From: Paramacrobiotus metropolitanus
Taxonomy: Eukaryota > Tardigrada > Eutardigrada > Parachela > Macrobiotidae
DNA: 64,000 bases
Direction of reading: 5' to 3'
Assembly: GCF_019649055.1 (NCBI RefSeq)
Contig: NW_026570221.1
Coordinates: 3,224,001 to 3,288,000, forward strand
Shown here: positions 23,849-34,440 of the stretch, piece by piece
Position numbering within the stretch: the stretch's first letter is position 1
Layout of the letters: each line of letters begins with the position of its first letter
Notes under the pieces: generated by a model
What the model saw: only the letters and a program-made list of their open reading frames with translations
What the model was told of the DNA's origin: nothing
Database searches by the model: none
Translations under genes and position numbers: made by a program

Positions 23849-25517
23849 ATGGTGAACCAAACTATCGACTCAAACGTCTCTCTTACTGAAACTCCCAGTG
23901 ATTCGATGCAACTGACCACCAACGTCTTGACGTCCCTGGGCATAATTTTCAACGCCTCTATAACCTTGATGCTCCTGATATTGTCTGAACTGCGGACGCC
24001 CTTTTCAGTTTACATCATTTCCCTGTTTTTCTCCAATATCATCCTGAATGTCGCCGTAATTGTGGATAACAACGTGCCTCCCGTTACTTTATTGCCTGAA
24101 TCTGTGGGAAGTCTGCTTTACTGTTTCTTCTCAGATTGGATCGGATCGGTTATGCAGAGTCTTCCCATGCAACTGCATTTCGTTATTGCTGGAAACCGTT
24201 TATGGGCGCTGGGATTTCCCATGTCTTATGGTCGTATTCATACGAAAATGATCGCTTGGGCATGTTGCTTGATGGCCGTGGTTTGCGTACACGTCGTCAA
24301 CCTCCCGCTAATCCTTTTGGACATGTTCGTTTACGCACCGGAAGCGAAAGCGTGCGGAAGGGCAACTATGAGGGTGCCATTACTTTATTATGCGTAGTCC
24401 CTGCAGATGCTTGCTATCAACGTGCCTGTGATTTGCATTATTGTGCTCTATCCGATCTTGTTGGTACTGTATATGCGCCACCAAAAAAGGAAACGCAATC
24501 TCAGGGTAACAATAAATTTAGAGCTGAGAGCGTGGCCTCAAAACCAGTCGAGCAGCAGCCGTGGTATCGCACTCGTAATGCACAAAAGCGCAACTCAACA
24601 CGTCCCCGATGCAGCACATCAAAATCAAAAGGTAGGGTGCAGCTCTTCCCGAAAGCAGTCTATTAAGTAACTCTCAGAAATTAAGAGCATAAAACTACTT
24701 GTAACGACTTAACGAGCTCTAATGGCCTGAACGGGTCACTCGTAACATCAAGACGGCTGCGTACTTGATATGGCTGTAACAGTTGTTTAGCTAAAGACGA
24801 AGGGACTCGTCATAAAGCCCCTCGCTAATTAATTAACGGAAGTTTGCCGGTATACATCACCAAACTCACGCTCACGCGCGGAAACGTTCAGATTCGCGAT
24901 TTGTCACTTGTTTCCATTGCTCTGTAGCATACAGTACTATAATAATTATAAATGCATAGGTACACTCACTACACTGATATGGAATCGCTTGTGCGCACAA
25001 TATATGGTAGAAACGGTGTAGGTACAATACGATTCCAAACATGTAGATATCAACAGAAACACTAAAGTTTCATTATAGACCGATCTTCTTCAGATTTCAA
25101 ATGTACTAGAACTTAGGTACGAAATCATTTTTTTCCACTGAAAATAAGTTTATTTTAAAATGAATTATATGAAAAAATCGAAGATCACTGGCTCGGTGCA
25201 AAAATTTTGTTTTACAACAGGCGCGCCGGCAAAATTCTTCTACGAAATCCAAGAAGGGTGTGCGTCCATTCGTTATGTACACGCTTCTGACCGTTTCGAC
25301 AGTTATCTGTTGGTTGCCTGTGCTCGTAGCATGGAATTTAACTTATTTCGGCCGGCCAGAGAACGCATGAATCGCCATTGACCCGTTGGCCGCAGACATA
25401 CTAATGCTGAAGCAACCTGTTGTGGATCCAGTGCTATTCGCTTTAAGCATCCAACCGGTTCGAAATGCTTGTGCTGTTGGACTGATGAAACTGATCCGGT
25501 CGTGTACACCTAAATAA
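23849..25517 (+). pseudogene. Class A GPCR, tandem copy with two nonsense codons
   Basis: Exon 1 (23849-24631) and exon 2 (25221-25517) have the same intron position and phase as the 20.5 kb receptor. TM1-TM4, the TM3 Cys, NRLWA, TM5, the CWLP of TM6 and the DPVLFAL of TM7 are all kept in one frame. The frame is broken only by TAG at 24395-24397, at the start of TM5, and TGA in loop 3 (about 25368-25370), where the paralog has TGG. There are no frameshifts. This pattern suggests recent inactivation. Readthrough or a segregating null allele are alternatives but have no positive support. Confidence 0.75.
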
Positions 25518-25884
25518 TTCGCCAAACGTTTTTAGCGCGTACGAGGTCTTACTACGTCTTACAAGTAACAATTCCTTCGCATGCAGCATAATTTTATTAT
25601 TTTTTACTGTAGTGAAACAGGATTTATCACTAATTACTTATTTTGTTTAGACGACCTTATAGCGCAGCCCAACAATATGATTACACTGCCCTCGTTCATA
25701 TTTAATATTTTACTGATAACTGGGGCATTTGCTTATAAATTTTGATCCCTTTTTTTCCTGTTGTTGCAAAAAATACTTTTGCTTCGTAAACTACAGTGCT
25801 TAAAATGGGAGCTTCTTATCGCCGTACAGGTTACAATATTCAGCTGGAATGAGACGGAGAACGATGTGCACTCATTGCCATTCA
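25518..25884. other. Intergenic, AT-rich
   Basis: Between the GPCR copy and the MITE. Nothing supported. Confidence 0.3.
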
Positions 25885-26312
25885 CCAGGGGCGCGTCACC
25901 GGCCCCCCTCTCAGAAAAATTTCATTTTTTGCAGGATGACAGAGTAACTATAGGGCATACCTAAAAAATAATTTCATCTGCCATGGTCAACAGCGAGTGG
26001 CCGAACAAAATTAAAAAGTTGCATACGCTATGCTGTAGCCTGTGCATTGCTTCGAACGATTTAATACGAGGCATTTCATACGCTATATTGTGCGAGGTTC
26101 CAACCATGCATTCTGATTGTATAGACCTACAGATCTATCTCTAAAAATATACTTCACTGCCATTTACAAGTAACAAGCTGGTTTTGGAAGCGGGTAAATA
26201 TAAAATATTGAGCTCGCGTAAGCCTCGTACGATAGCGTATAAACTGGTTGTATTACTGAATCGGGCACTTAAAATCCGAAGCAATGCCTTGGTCACATGT
26301 ATAGGCTATAAC

Positions 26313-26501
26313 TACGGCCTATGGGACGCAAGGGAAACGGGTTCGTCTTTCGCCATGGGTTTATTAATTAGGGCGCGATGTCCGTGCGCCGGGTCTTACG
26401 TGTCATTCATGGCAACAAAAAGGGTGAACACAAAGCATCAACAACAGTAAGATGCACAACGTCAAGTGGTAGAACAACAAAAACATTCTTTTCAAATGCC
26501 C
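26313..26501. repeat. Split direct repeat B2 of the retrotransposon
   Basis: 189 bp matching 26724-26912 (starts TACGGCCTATGGGACGC, ends TTCAAATGCCC). Together with A2 it forms the right terminal structure in element orientation. Confidence 0.85.
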
Positions 26502-26621
26502 TCGAAGAAAAAACGAAAAAACAGGGTGGGCGGGCTAGGGAAGAACGACAAAAAAAAATTTTTCACAGACTGGAAGTAACGTTTTAACGTAAAGCACTTA
26601 AATAGGTCTTGCTCCGTCCTG

Positions 26622-26723
26622 CTTGAGATCCGGCATCCGTCTTTGCTCCATTCATAGGCTGAGTGCAGGACAACCATCAGACCTCGTTATACTCAGATTC
26701 TTTCATAGAATCTTTCTCATAAC
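26622..26723. repeat. Split direct repeat A2 of the retrotransposon
   Basis: 102 bp matching 29992-30093. It abuts repeat B1 at a CATAAC/TACGG junction, the sequence expected at the closed junction of the circular intermediate. Confidence 0.85.
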
Positions 26724-26912
26724 TACGGCCTATGGGACGCAAGGGAAACGGGTTCGTCTTTCGCCATGGGTTTATTAATTAGGGCGCGATGTCCGTGCGC
26801 CGGGTCTTACGTGTCATTCATGGCAACAAAAAGGGTGAACACAAAGCATCAACAACAGTAAGATGCACAACGTCAAGTGGTAGAACAACAAAAACATTCT
26901 TTTCAAATGCCC
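26724..26912. repeat. Split direct repeat B1 of the retrotransposon
   Basis: 189-bp copy of B2, next to the end of the recombinase gene. Confidence 0.85.
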
Positions 26913-26945
26913 AAACAACCCAAAAGAAAAGCACCACCTAAAGTT

Positions 26946-27917
26946 TTACTTTCGAACTGATGCTTTAATACCACCCGAAACTTTGGCCGTAAACTGTTCC
27001 TTCAGCACTTCGTCACGCTGCACATACTTTTCGAAACAACCACTGCGCCAACCGCCCTGCGCTTTTAATTCGTCGACCGAAGTCCCACTGAGCATGGCGA
27101 ATGTTGCCCCACCCCTTCGAAATGAATGAGGTGAAAATTCCTCACTTGGCAAATCTAAATATTTTAGAATTTTCCGCAAAAATTCAGTAAATCTTTGTGC
27201 AGTTAGTGGTACTAGCTGCCCGTTATTATTTTTGAATGACAACAATGGATCTGTTGGCGACATACCTCCTTGTGCGCGTAATGAGAGGAAGGCCTGAACT
27301 GGGCATAGCACTGAGTCCCGAACACTTTTAACTGGCACAGTTGTGCTCTTTCCAATAAACTTGTCAGTCTTTAAAAGTGGGACCGTCACCATCAGTACCG
27401 TGCCGGACAATCTCACTGAACCATAACGAATATATGAAGTGTTACCTTTTGCCCAAAACAAGTTGCTTCTTCGAAGCAATGTAAAGAAGGCGAGAACACA
27501 AGCACACCAAAACGATGCTCTGCAATTAACCGGAAGTAACCATAAGTGTGCGTGCACAGAAACCAAAACCTCAACCTTAATGCCAGCTTTGCGGTTTGGT
27601 GCTTCCAAACGCAACCTTTTCAAACCCGTCAGCGCCCGTTGAACTGAGTGGTGCTGTATTTCTGGGGCTGGATGACCAAAATTATTGTGCAGGCTGGCAA
27701 CCGCCGAAAGATAATTAACCACCGATGAATATTCCATTGATCTTGATAAGTGCGCAACATACAACGCCAAAGTATTCGGTTCAGCTGGCACCGCTACTAA
27801 CTTAAACCTTTTACAGAACGTCTGAAATCTCTCCCATTGCACACTGCGCGTCTTTAGCGATTTCGGTGCAAAGGCGGAAAGCTGTAATCGCTTCAATGTT
27901 GCGCGAAGATTCATCAT
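26946..27917 (-). CDS. Tyrosine recombinase of the retrotransposon
   Basis: About 323 residues. It has the phage-integrase fold motifs: the first catalytic Arg in TLLRRSNLFW, the HxxR box in SPHSFRRGGATFAM (DNA about 27099-27138), a following GGW, and the nucleophile Tyr in CFEKYVQRDE near 27030. An N-terminal SAM-like DNA-binding part precedes these. In Ngaro/DIRS elements this enzyme inserts the circular DNA by site-specific strand exchange, so no target duplication is made. Its start overlaps the end of the RT frame by about 107 bases in another frame, as is common in these elements. All catalytic residues are present, so it could be active. Confidence 0.9.
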   Translation of the reverse strand: MMNLRATLKRLQLSAFAPKSLKTRSVQWERFQTFCKRFKLVAVPAEPNTLALYVAHLSRSMEYSSVVNYLSAVASLHNNFGHPAPEIQHHSVQRALTGLKRLRLEAPNRKAGIKVEVLVSVHAHLWLLPVNCRASFWCACVLAFFTLLRRSNLFWAKGNTSYIRYGSVRLSGTVLMVTVPLLKTDKFIGKSTTVPVKSVRDSVLCPVQAFLSLRAQGGMSPTDPLLSFKNNNGQLVPLTAQRFTEFLRKILKYLDLPSEEFSPHSFRRGGATFAMLSGTSVDELKAQGGWRSGCFEKYVQRDEVLKEQFTAKVSGGIKASVRK

Positions 27918-29806
27918 TTGGATACCTGAAAAAACACTCTTTGAAAACCTTTACGTGACTTTCGGCTGAACCAAACAAACTAATAAACCGTTTGGACTGT
28001 GCCTCTCCTTCGGACAACCTACTAAGAGCGTCTGCCATAATATTATTCACACCTGCTACGTGTCTTCCAGAGACTACAAAATTAAAATCACAGGACGCAT
28101 AAAAAACCAATTTTAACCACTTCAAGGCCTGACTGTTTGCAGTAGTGCCCCGATTGATGAAACTTACAGTAGAAGCATTGTCGCTTACAATAACCACCTC
28201 ACAGCCACGGAATAAAGAATAATGACACCATACCAAAATGGCGACACAGGCTGCCACTAATTCAAGAAAATTAATGTTCTGTAGTAAAGCTTTATGAACC
28301 GCTGGTGTTGGCAGCCAAGTCGGTAGTAGTGACTTGTCTACAGGAGCAACACCGCTAGACCAAGCGCCTGCTACATAACTATTCCCCATTACTGCACCGA
28401 AACCGACTAACGACGCATCGGTATTGATGAAAACTCGACGCCGTACATTTCCAAACGTCGGGGGACAAATCCCGTTCAATTTCGGGGCAACCACTATCCA
28501 CCAGAGCAGTTCGTATTTTATAATAGCAGTTACCCTTGCCCTGTGATGACTTTCTTTCAACGCGTTCATGAAATCAATAAACAAACGGGAAAACGTACGC
28601 GCACCTCGCACTGCTCGTGACGCGAAACGCAAGTGACCAACCAACTGCTGCAGTTCTTTCTTTGTTACCTTTTCGCGTTTCAAGAACAGTTTGCACGTAC
28701 TGACGATCCTCTCAACTTTATCTTGCGGAAGTTCTACCGTTTGCAGTTTGGAATCTAAAATTAAACCCAACAACTGCACACGCTGGGTCGGCAGAATGAC
28801 CTTTTTCCAGTTTACTGGAAATCCCAAATTTATTAACAACTCAATTATTTTGTTTTGCGCTGCGGCACATTCTTCCGCTGACCACTTAATAATTAAAAAA
28901 TCGTCTAAGTAAGGAATAACAATTAAACCCATAGCACGAGCAACTCGCGCTAACGCGCATGAAATGCGGTGAAATATTGCTGGGCCACATGCCAGACCAA
29001 AACATAAACAATTGTCGATAAAGTATGAATAATGTCCGTCAAGTAGCCACTTAAAACCTTGGAGTTGTCTGTGCGCCGGAAAAACCGGCACTTGCCGGTA
29101 CGCGTTTTTTATATCAACGATACAATAGAAACAACCGTACCGGCTGAGCGAAACCGCGTCGTCAACGCTAGCAAAGGAGAATTGTTCCGGGGTCATGTAA
29201 GAGTTTAGCGAGTCGCAGAACGGCCTACTACAATCAGTAATAGGACGTGGTACATCCGTGTCTTTCTTTGGCACGGCCCCGATTGCGTGCACCCTTATCG
29301 GTTTCATTGACTGCCGGGTTATTTTTCCGGATCTCAACTCATCGCGAAAAATTTCGTCTAAATAAGGCTTATTTGCCGGTGATAGAGCACTTTCATAATT
29401 TTCACATTCTGCCGGCTGAACCGTGATACCATCTTCGATCAACCGAAAACCGTTAGCAATACCATCAAGAATAAACTCTTTGTCACAATCATTTGCCAAG
29501 CAATTTTTCCATTCATTAAGCTTTCGTGAAAGCGGACTACATTTAATAACTTCATCGCTTGCACACAGGCTTGCGTAATCACAACCATATTTAATATTCT
29601 CGCTACCACTCCCTGAGCTTCTGTCACTTAAGTTATTACAATGATGCGAACCATTAATAACGTTAGCTGTCAAATCATTTGAAACACCAATACTATTTCC
29701 AGAAACAATAGTATTAGAAGCAGAAATAAAAACATCATTCATCAAAAACAGTTTGTCAGTACCATTATCAATGCTTGATAACAAACATCCGGATCCAGCC
29801 CCAGAT
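27811..29806 (-). CDS. Reverse transcriptase-RNase H of the retrotransposon
   Basis: The open frame runs from about 30021 to 27811. I take the part downstream of the zinc-finger frame (which ends at 29807) as the RT protein, since the earlier part overlaps the gag-like frame. RT motifs include PRPITDCSRPF, a CIVDIKNAYRQ box (first catalytic Asp), the PxxF-type FGLACGPAIFHR and the YLDD active site (DNA 28898-28917). RNase H follows with NTDASLVGFGA, LELVAACVA, VSDNASTVSF and a terminal HVAGVNNIMADALSR. There is no aspartic protease, DDE integrase or obvious methyltransferase domain, as expected for Ngaro/DIRS-type elements. The true start codon is uncertain; translation may couple with or shift from the upstream frame. 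Confidence 0.85.
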
Positions 29807-30043
29807 TCAAACGCCGTTGCGGCCTCCGCGTCCGTTTCCTTCCTGACCGCCCGAGCAGTCGTACCAAGTGTGACCTTTGCGGAGACAGGTGCCACACACG
29901 TGCTTGTAGTACGTACAATCTTCTTCTCCGTTGTAGCAACGACCTTCATTCCATGCCCAGCACGGACGTGTTGGTCTGTTGCCGGTAAAACCTTGAGATC
30001 CGGCATCCGTCTTTGCTCCATTCATAGGCTGAGTGCAGGACAA
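29807..30043 (-). CDS. Gag-like zinc-finger fragment of the retrotransposon
   Basis: 78 codons containing CWAWNEGRC, CTYYKHVC and CLRKGHTWYDC: a CCCH-like finger followed by a CCHC-like knuckle, then a Gly/Arg-rich tail. Such zinc modules end the gag-like protein of DIRS/Ngaro elements and bind nucleic acid. Its start lies inside terminal repeat A1, and the expected several-hundred-residue N-terminal part is absent, so the first gene looks internally deleted. It overlaps the RT frame. Confidence 0.6.
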   Translation of the reverse strand: MSCTQPMNGAKTDAGSQGFTGNRPTRPCWAWNEGRCYNGEEDCTYYKHVCGTCLRKGHTWYDCSGGQEGNGRGGRNGV

Positions 30044-30093
30044 CCATCAGACCTCGTTATACTCAGATTCTTTCATAGAATCTTTCTCATAAC
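29992..30093. repeat. Split direct repeat A1 of the retrotransposon
   Basis: 102 bp, a copy of 26622-26723, ending ATAAC directly at the interrupted MITE sequence. Confidence 0.85.
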
Positions 30094-30249
30094 ATAGCGT
30101 ATCTTTAACTTTTAAATTTTGTTTGGCCACGCCCTACTGACCATGGAAGATGAAATTATTTTTTTAGGTATGCCCTATTGTTCCTCTGTCATCCTGCAAA
30201 AAATTATATTTTCTGAGAGGGGGGGGGAGCGGTGACGCGTCCCTGGTCA

Positions 30250-31050
30250 GTAGCATTTGTCCATATTGGTTTGCTTGCAGAAATGACCTACTCCCTATTT
30301 AGTCTCTTCCTATTGCTTAGTTGGATGGTTTATTGGGAATTTACCAGAATAACGGTTTTTTGTGCTGCTGGGTTTTCTTGCAGCACTTAATATCTTTTCC
30401 TGTTATCCTCTTGCGTTGCGAAATACGAAGAGAGCTTGTAGTCATATAACCAGCACACGATGACTTTGGCAAACAAAATTGCTGAATTACTGAGTACTGA
30501 TAAATTCGCTATATTATATAACAGCGCTTCACATATATACTGTATATTATTTTCAAATAGCCGACTGTGTAAATGTAAAACGAATGAATGCTTCGATTCT
30601 ATAAAAAAAACACTGTTACCACCGAATGCAGGTGAGTTCAATAAGAATAACAACGCCAGCCAAACATAATTTTTATCAACAGATTGTCTGCAACAGCGAG
30701 GGCATCGCGATAATTGTAGTCTGTCATAAATTTTTCAAAGGATCTCCGTATTATGTCAGTGCAAGCAGCCGGATGATACTGAACTAAGAGTCGGAAAACA
30801 TAATAATTTTGATGAAACTTCAAAATCAAATTTTACGTTATCATAGTGATACATTTATGCTTCTTCTTTATTTCGATTCATAATTATGACAGTATTAACC
30901 AGACACTACTGCTACAAAATTAGGTACTACCAAAACATCCAATACCATCATTAGCGTTATTGAACTGTTTAACACGCGGCAAAGTGCCCAAAACTGCCGC
31001 CGCATTACCACGAACAACGGCAATGCTGAAGCGCTGTTTCAAAAACGACC
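30250..31050. other. Intergenic, no supported gene
   Basis: AT-rich sequence between the MITE and the exon 4 remnant. Nothing supported. Confidence 0.3.
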
Positions 31051-31056
31051 ATCCGG

Positions 31057-31235
31057 ACGTGTGATACATTTGATTATACAGCGATCAACAAGCTGGATGC
31101 CTGCATAAATGCAGCAGACCATGTCCCAGTTGTTATCAAGGGTGAGTGTGCGGTCGCTGTAAGACAAAGAAGGTACCAAACAGACTTCACGAGATTGGGC
31201 AGGCAGTGGAGTTATTAAACACTGTACAATGCAAG
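31057..31235 (+). pseudogene. Secreted Cys-rich family, exon 4 remnant
   Basis: The segment reads AINKLDACIN in one frame (AINKLTNCTS in member 3). After a shift at about 31145 it reads CGRCKTKKVPNRLHEIG, matching CGRCKAEKEVARLYRDG. It is thus the frameshifted 3' part of exon 4 of a seventh family member. Exons 1-3 and the start of exon 4 were not found nearby. Confidence 0.6.
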
Positions 31236-31239
31236 CCAG

Positions 31240-32376
31240 TTCTACCGTATTACGGCCTATATCTACGAGAGCGACCAGAGCAGAGCGGAAGCTGTCATCG
31301 TTTTCTTACTTTTATCATGCGCTTAACGACATTAAAAGTCTTACAAGTTTTTTTTACAGCGATAAAATTAGCCGTACAAATCAGTTTCTGTCGCTGTGTA
31401 TTAAACCCACCATGCAACACTTCTGAAAAAATGACAGTGCAAATGAAACCGTAAAAGGCACCTCTTTCGTTACAGAAGCTGTGGCGTTCTCGCGATTTCC
31501 TTCCATTCTGAATTGATTACTTCATCTGATCATGTCCACTCATAGAGAACACGTGTGCACAAGTGAATTTCTTTTCGACTATGCTTTTTATTAAAAGTTA
31601 AGGTGAACCACTAAAGCACAGCTATTTATTTTTTGCGAGAATCCTTATGATCAGAATCGTTCTGCCCGTCAATAATTTGGCAAGCCACGCAACCTTCTCG
31701 AACTATTAACAAAGTGCTAATGCAGACCAGGTAGCTGGGATACTGTGAAAGCATTTAATATCTCGGAAACAAACTGGCCATCATGTTCGATTTTGCCGCG
31801 TACGTGAACCTCTGCCCTTAACCTATAGTAGTAGTGAAGCGATATATTACAAATATATAGATACTTATAATAGGTACATAAAGCGGTATATATAATGCTC
31901 AGCTAGAATGTCATAATTTATAAGGTACGAATAGCAAAGCTAGTTGCACAAAAAACAAATTATTGACGGTGGCAACATGTTAAGAATAAAATAAAAAGTA
32001 AGTAATCTTAAGTAAGTAATAAGTTTTTGTGTAAGTAATCTGGCAAAAAGCCGGTATGTTATTTCAGCTACTGTATATCTTACCGACCCGATTTTACGGG
32101 CACAAACGGTTTCTGTCTTATTTTAAATCGATTTTGAGAAACTCACGTTGATATAGAAAAAAATGGCGAAGCTTAAAGCGGTGCAAAACAAGCCTGTAAG
32201 AGAGCATGCAAGTAAACATTTAGCAGTTTGCGTATGATCATTAAGCCATATGCCGGATCATCTCCCCTTATAAGCATCACGCGTACTAACGAGTACTGTA
32301 ATGAGCTTGCATGTAGCGCACTTAAAATCCATCAGTGTATAGACTGCCCAAGCAAAGCGTGGAATTTAAGTTTGAA
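31240..32376. other. Intergenic; 3' flank of LRR gene 1
   Basis: The part near 32200-32340 resembles the 3' flank of the LRR gene at 50.5 kb (shared GCCGGNTCATCTC words), so flanks were duplicated with these genes. Nothing else supported. Confidence 0.35.
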
Positions 32377-33592
32377 TTAGCGGTAATCATCGGGACAAGA
32401 TACATTGTACGAGAACTCGTTGCCAGTCGAAATATTTTCCAACGTCAGGTTTTTAGAACAATCCACGCTGAAGACATCCGTGCGATTCCCAGTCCGCTTG
32501 ACAGCTTCGGAGAAATAGCTTCCGATTCTGAACACTTCGCCGGGTTCCTTTTCTTCGATCAAATATCTTTTCTGTTTCAGAAAACTGCGTAACCAGGCAG
32601 ATGAGCAGTCACAGTGCAGTTTCTGTAGATAGTCGAGATAACCAGTTACGACAGAATAGTAGGCTTGGCTACGATTTTTTGGACTAAAGAATGCCAAGAT
32701 CAAATTTTTCTCCAGGACCAAGGTGCGCAAGTGGGGCAAATCCGTGAAGGTGTCGGGCTCCAAAGTGTCGATGCTGGATAAATCGAACACAATCTGGCGA
32801 AGTTGCGGCAGACGACTGAAATCGGATTTCTGAATATCTAGATGTCGGCAGCTATAAATAGCTAAACTGTGGAGGTTAGGAATTGTACCCAGTGTATGTA
32901 TCCTGGAAGTAGTATTCGGCGCATAACATCCCGTAACGGTCAAGCCTATCGTGTGGTTGCGGATAGGTTCAACGACAGTAACGGTAATCAAATTCTCTTT
33001 AAGGGGGAACTCAAATAAATCCAGCACTACTGCGCGCCGCGGACTGATCTCCCTCACCCGTTTGATGGTTTTAATTACTAACGAACGAGGTTTGTAGAGA
33101 CATGCGATCTCCACGTACGTGTTCAGCATCATGAGTCTGCGAGGGGTTTCATCATTTATTATGCAGTAATCGGAGTGGGGAATCAGCGCACAAATAGCAT
33201 CTTCCGCTTCAAGGTTGTCGTAGGTGATGCATTCTCTCACCGTTAGCAAATCTCTCCGAAAAGGATATTGCGCCACTACTGCAGGTGTCACATTGTGGGT
33301 TGAAGTTACATTTGGTGAGGTGCAACCAGAGTCCGCAAATGCCCACAAAGCTGGAAATGTTGGAAATTAAAAGAAAAACAGCGGTCACTTATCCTTGGTA
33401 CAAACAATGTACAGAGATTTAAAAGAGTAATTTCGAAGAGATTTTTGTACCTACGGTACAACAAAGGGAACTTTCCTTAAAGGTTTATGTTTCCAATCAA
33501 AGCATTTTAAGTTGTACGAATACAATACTCGTCTTACCAAGTTTGTTTCGGATGCAGAAAAAAACAAGCAATCCACATTGAACTGCTTTCAT
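32377..33592 (-). CDS. Secreted leucine-rich repeat protein 1
   Basis: Exon 1 (33538-33592) encodes a short signal peptide (MKAVQCGLLVFFC...). Exon 2 (32377-33350) follows a 187-bp phase-1 intron; together 342 residues. Conserved family features: DSGC at the mature N-terminus, a central GCYAPNTTSRIHTLGTIPNL segment, LRR-like units (DFSRLPQLRQIVF, TFTDLPHLRTLVL), and a Cys-rich C-terminal cap resembling LRRCT (LHCDCSSAWLRSFL ... FSVDCS ... YNVSC). There are many N-glycosylation sites. It is probably an extracellular binding protein; the partner is unknown. It is closest to the gene at 34.4 kb. A conserved motif lies about 250 bp upstream of its ATG. Confidence 0.85.
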
Positions 33593-33835
33593 GTTGCAGT
33601 CTCTAACTTGCATTTTACATGCATTCACCGGCGGCAACGAACGATAATCGACGAAGAAGTTTCATGTGTTAAACTGTGTTCAGATCCATCGACTATTATC
33701 ACAACAATGCCGAAACAGAAGTAAGCTTGTACTCGCAAGCTAAATCTAGCCTTCGGCGTTCTCGACGAAGCGAACACTTTGGCAGTTTTACCCAGTTAAC
33801 CAACACCTGGCTGCTTTTCTTTGCCTACAGCACAA

Positions 33836-33868
33836 TAACAGAACGGACTATCACATTTACCCATCTTT
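33836..33868 (-). promoter_or_regulatory. Conserved LRR-family upstream element, gene 1
   Basis: On the gene strand this reads TAAATGTGATAGTCCG within a longer match (AGATGGG before it, TTCTG after it), about 250 bp upstream of the ATG. It is shared in sequence, orientation and position with the other three LRR genes. Confidence 0.6.
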
Positions 33869-34440
33869 CACTTTGCCGCACAATCGGGTATAATTATCTC
33901 GGATACGACGACGAGACAAGTTGGCTGGATAAACAGCACCAAGTGGCAGTAACAAAAATTGCAGCGACAGCTATGCCGAATTGAGTGTATGCGACAGGGC
34001 GACCGCGTGCGGACGGCAGTTTGTGAAAACTTACGAGTGTCCGGCAGTTACTTTTTATGTTGCTACGAGATGTGAATGACGACTTTGAAGGCCGCTCACT
34101 CAGTTCTTGTCCTGGTAAAAAGGTCGACAACATAAACAGGGAATGCAGAAAAATGTGCTGTACAAAGGAATGCAAACTGTCTCCTGACAAGACAACGATC
34201 ACAGGCTATTAACCGGAGCCATGCGGATTATCTCTAATTTAAACGAAACTAAAAATTGTCTTTCTGTTCGTTACGAAAGTATGTATGAAATGACGCCAAA
34301 TAAGGAAGCAAAAATAACGTCATAAAAAGTGAAGGTGATAAAATCTATTTACTGTAGAATGATTTTGCACATGTATCATTTCAAATGCGCCAGCGTCCTG
34401 TAATAATTTCCGAAGCAAAGCTAGGAAATTATAATTTGGA
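33869..34440. other. Intergenic between LRR genes 1 and 2
   Basis: No further gene is supported. It holds the far upstream side of LRR gene 1 and the 3' flank of LRR gene 2. Confidence 0.3.

Larger units (their letters stand above)
26308..30093 (-). mobile_element. Tyrosine-recombinase (Ngaro/PAT-like) retrotransposon with split direct repeats
   Basis: On the minus strand the order is repeat A1 (30093-29992), gag-like zinc finger, RT-RNase H, tyrosine recombinase, repeat B1 (26912-26724), repeat A2 (26723-26622), a 120-bp spacer, and repeat B2 (26501-26313). A1/A2 are 102 bp and B1/B2 are 189 bp, apparently near-identical. This A1-ORFs-B1-A2-B2 layout is the split direct repeat design of Ngaro/PAT elements. 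Near-identical repeats and open RT and recombinase frames suggest recent activity, although the gag region is mostly missing. Confidence 0.85.
25885..30246. mobile_element. MITE split by a nested retrotransposon
   Basis: Inverted ends at 25885-26060 and about 30094-30246 begin CCAGGGGCGCGTCACCGG and CCAGGGACGCGTCACCGC. They are flanked by TCA on both sides (25882-25884, 30247-30249). The same element is present uninterrupted at 56201-56952, flanked by TTA. The inner flanks here are interrupted by the tyrosine-recombinase retrotransposon at 26308-30093. A 3-bp TNA duplication is compatible with PIF/Harbinger-type elements, but no transposase is present, so the superfamily is uncertain. Confidence 0.8.

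Noticed and set aside
29807-30021. N-terminal part of the long RT frame
   Set aside because: It is an alternative reading of the zinc-finger coding region and repeat A1, so it was left out of the RT call.
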